The position numbers and the translations under genes are program-made. A stretch of 64,000 bases of DNA, taken from contig RPFO01000059.1 of the NCBI GenBank assembly GCA_009746045.1, forward strand, positions 1,497,871-1,561,870. The letters are read 5' to 3'. Source of the stretch: Mesostigma viride (lineage: Eukaryota; Streptophyta; Mesostigmatophyceae; Mesostigmatales; Mesostigmataceae). Below are positions 62,993 to 64,000 of this stretch, piece by piece (the first letter of the stretch is position 1; every line of letters starts with the position of its first letter). Below the pieces are notes generated by a model that was given only the letters and a program-made list of their open reading frames with translations, was not told the DNA's origin and made no database searches.

Positions 62993-64000
62993 GCAACGCC
63001 AGTAGAGAACTAGGGAGGGCGCAAGCAGTGCGGTGTCAGCATGGTGCCGAGGGACTCACATCCCCGTTTTGTGCCTTGCTGGCCGGTCAAGGTTTCGGGA
63101 TATCCCACCCGTGGTGGTCACCGCATGGACGGCACCATGGTGACACCAAAACTTGCCTGGCCGTAGGGGCTGCTGGCTTTGGCTCATATATGCACAAGCA
63201 AGCAGCAGTGGTAGTGCTTACACGCTCTTCATCAAGAAGCTGCAGCACCAGTAAGGAATAGCCGCCGGGGCTTCACGATGCCGCAGCAACAAGCGCTGGT
63301 CGGACCGCAGCAGCCCTGAGCTAATGGTGGGGGCCAGCCGCTACCTGCCTGATGCTCCCCCGCAACCATGCGTGTACATGGCCCTGTGTCCGCTAAACCC
63401 CACTTGTGTCCACAATACATGATGCGCACGATGGTTGTGCCGCACTCGGTACGATGACAGGGTGGGGCAAAATAAACCACAAGGGGCACGCAACTTTTCC
63501 TTCAAAGCTAGCTCCAATGATAGCTCCCATTATAGCTCCAATCGAAGCTCTAGTCATATCTGAAGTCATATCTCTAGTCACAATCAGCTTGTTTCCATGG
63601 GCCCACACGATGCTTCTTCCCCAAGGTGCAACACCTGCTGCATCCGCCTTGCCAAGCCTGCAGTGCAAACCATGCGCCGCCGCCATTACCCGCAGCGATT
63701 GTCCCTGCCTACCCGCCTACAACGTCGCCTGTACCTGCACCACCCACCCATGTCCCTGCCACCTCCTTCCGTCTGGGGGACCCGGGCACCCCCCTCCTGC
63801 ACCTGGATGTATCGCAGCTGTGTTTACCGCATCCAGGGTAGGGTGGGAGGCAGCGTTGCCAGGGACAGCATCTACCAGCGCTCCGCATGGCCACACGCGG
63901 CAATTCTGAAACATGGGAGACTCGGCGTAGGAAGGAGTGTATTAGGGAAGGGGGCCGGGGGGGGCTCCTGGGAAAGCCAGTTTGGGATTGGTGGCGGGGG
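62993..64000. other. Upstream of the Ppx gene, unresolved
   Basis: The first Ppx exon may lie here or beyond the window. A minus-strand ORF at 63686-63393 starts MAAAHGLHCRLGK and could be a targeting peptide, but no splice join could be confirmed. The short quasi-repeat agctccaat / agctcccat lies near 63510-63550. A G-rich run closes the window. Confidence 0.35.

Overview
This is a piece of a eukaryotic nuclear genome. It has spliced genes with GT-AG introns, C+G-rich coding sequence, long simple repeats inside introns, and many nested transposons. A plastid-type one-helix LHC-family protein with an N-terminal transit-like stretch points to a photosynthetic host. I think a green alga is most likely, but nothing in the window fixes the species.

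Layout. 0.2-4.2 kb: a minus-strand Ala/Pro/Val/Glu-rich repeat protein with a possible transit peptide. 4.2-7.7 kb: minisatellites and a CT microsatellite with no recognisable gene. 7.7-7.9 kb: a small mariner-like MITE. 8.5-16.0 kb: an eight-exon gene for UTP4/cirhin, a WD40 subunit of the SSU processome. 16.2-42.2 kb: a transposon nest. Its base is a set of non-LTR elements that carry only ORF1, plus 5'-truncated pieces of two LINE ORF2 families. One ORF1 copy is interrupted by an 8.68-kb CACTA DNA transposon (25259-33939), which holds a Tnp2-type transposase and a divergent accessory gene. The same copy is also interrupted by a 2.33-kb element flanked by TTAA (34118-36451). 43.4-44.9 kb: a five-exon SNU13/15.5K gene on the minus strand. 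45.7-47.0 kb: a four-exon one-helix (OHP1-like) protein gene, divergent from SNU13. 47.6-50.5 kb: an intact ORF1-only retroelement (449 aa) and an inverted fragment. 50.9-62.9 kb: a long minus-strand gene of at least 16 exons for a Ppx/GppA exopolyphosphatase with a C-terminal HD-like domain.

UTP4 and SNU13 both belong to the U3 snoRNP/SSU processome and SNU13 also to the spliceosome; OHP1 acts in photosystem assembly and Ppx in polyphosphate or guanosine-phosphate metabolism. I see no operon-like link between them. The most interesting signals are in the transposon nest: an RLE-type LINE that lands three times at the same AATATATAT target inside another retroelement; ORF1-only elements that share their 3' end with an ORF2 LINE family; and repeat copies that differ by short, often self-complementary, insertions that break reading frames. 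In the host genes, a 30-bp minisatellite repeats the 5' splice site of a Ppx exon 13 times, and G-rich arrays lie on the sense strand just after 5' splice sites in three genes.
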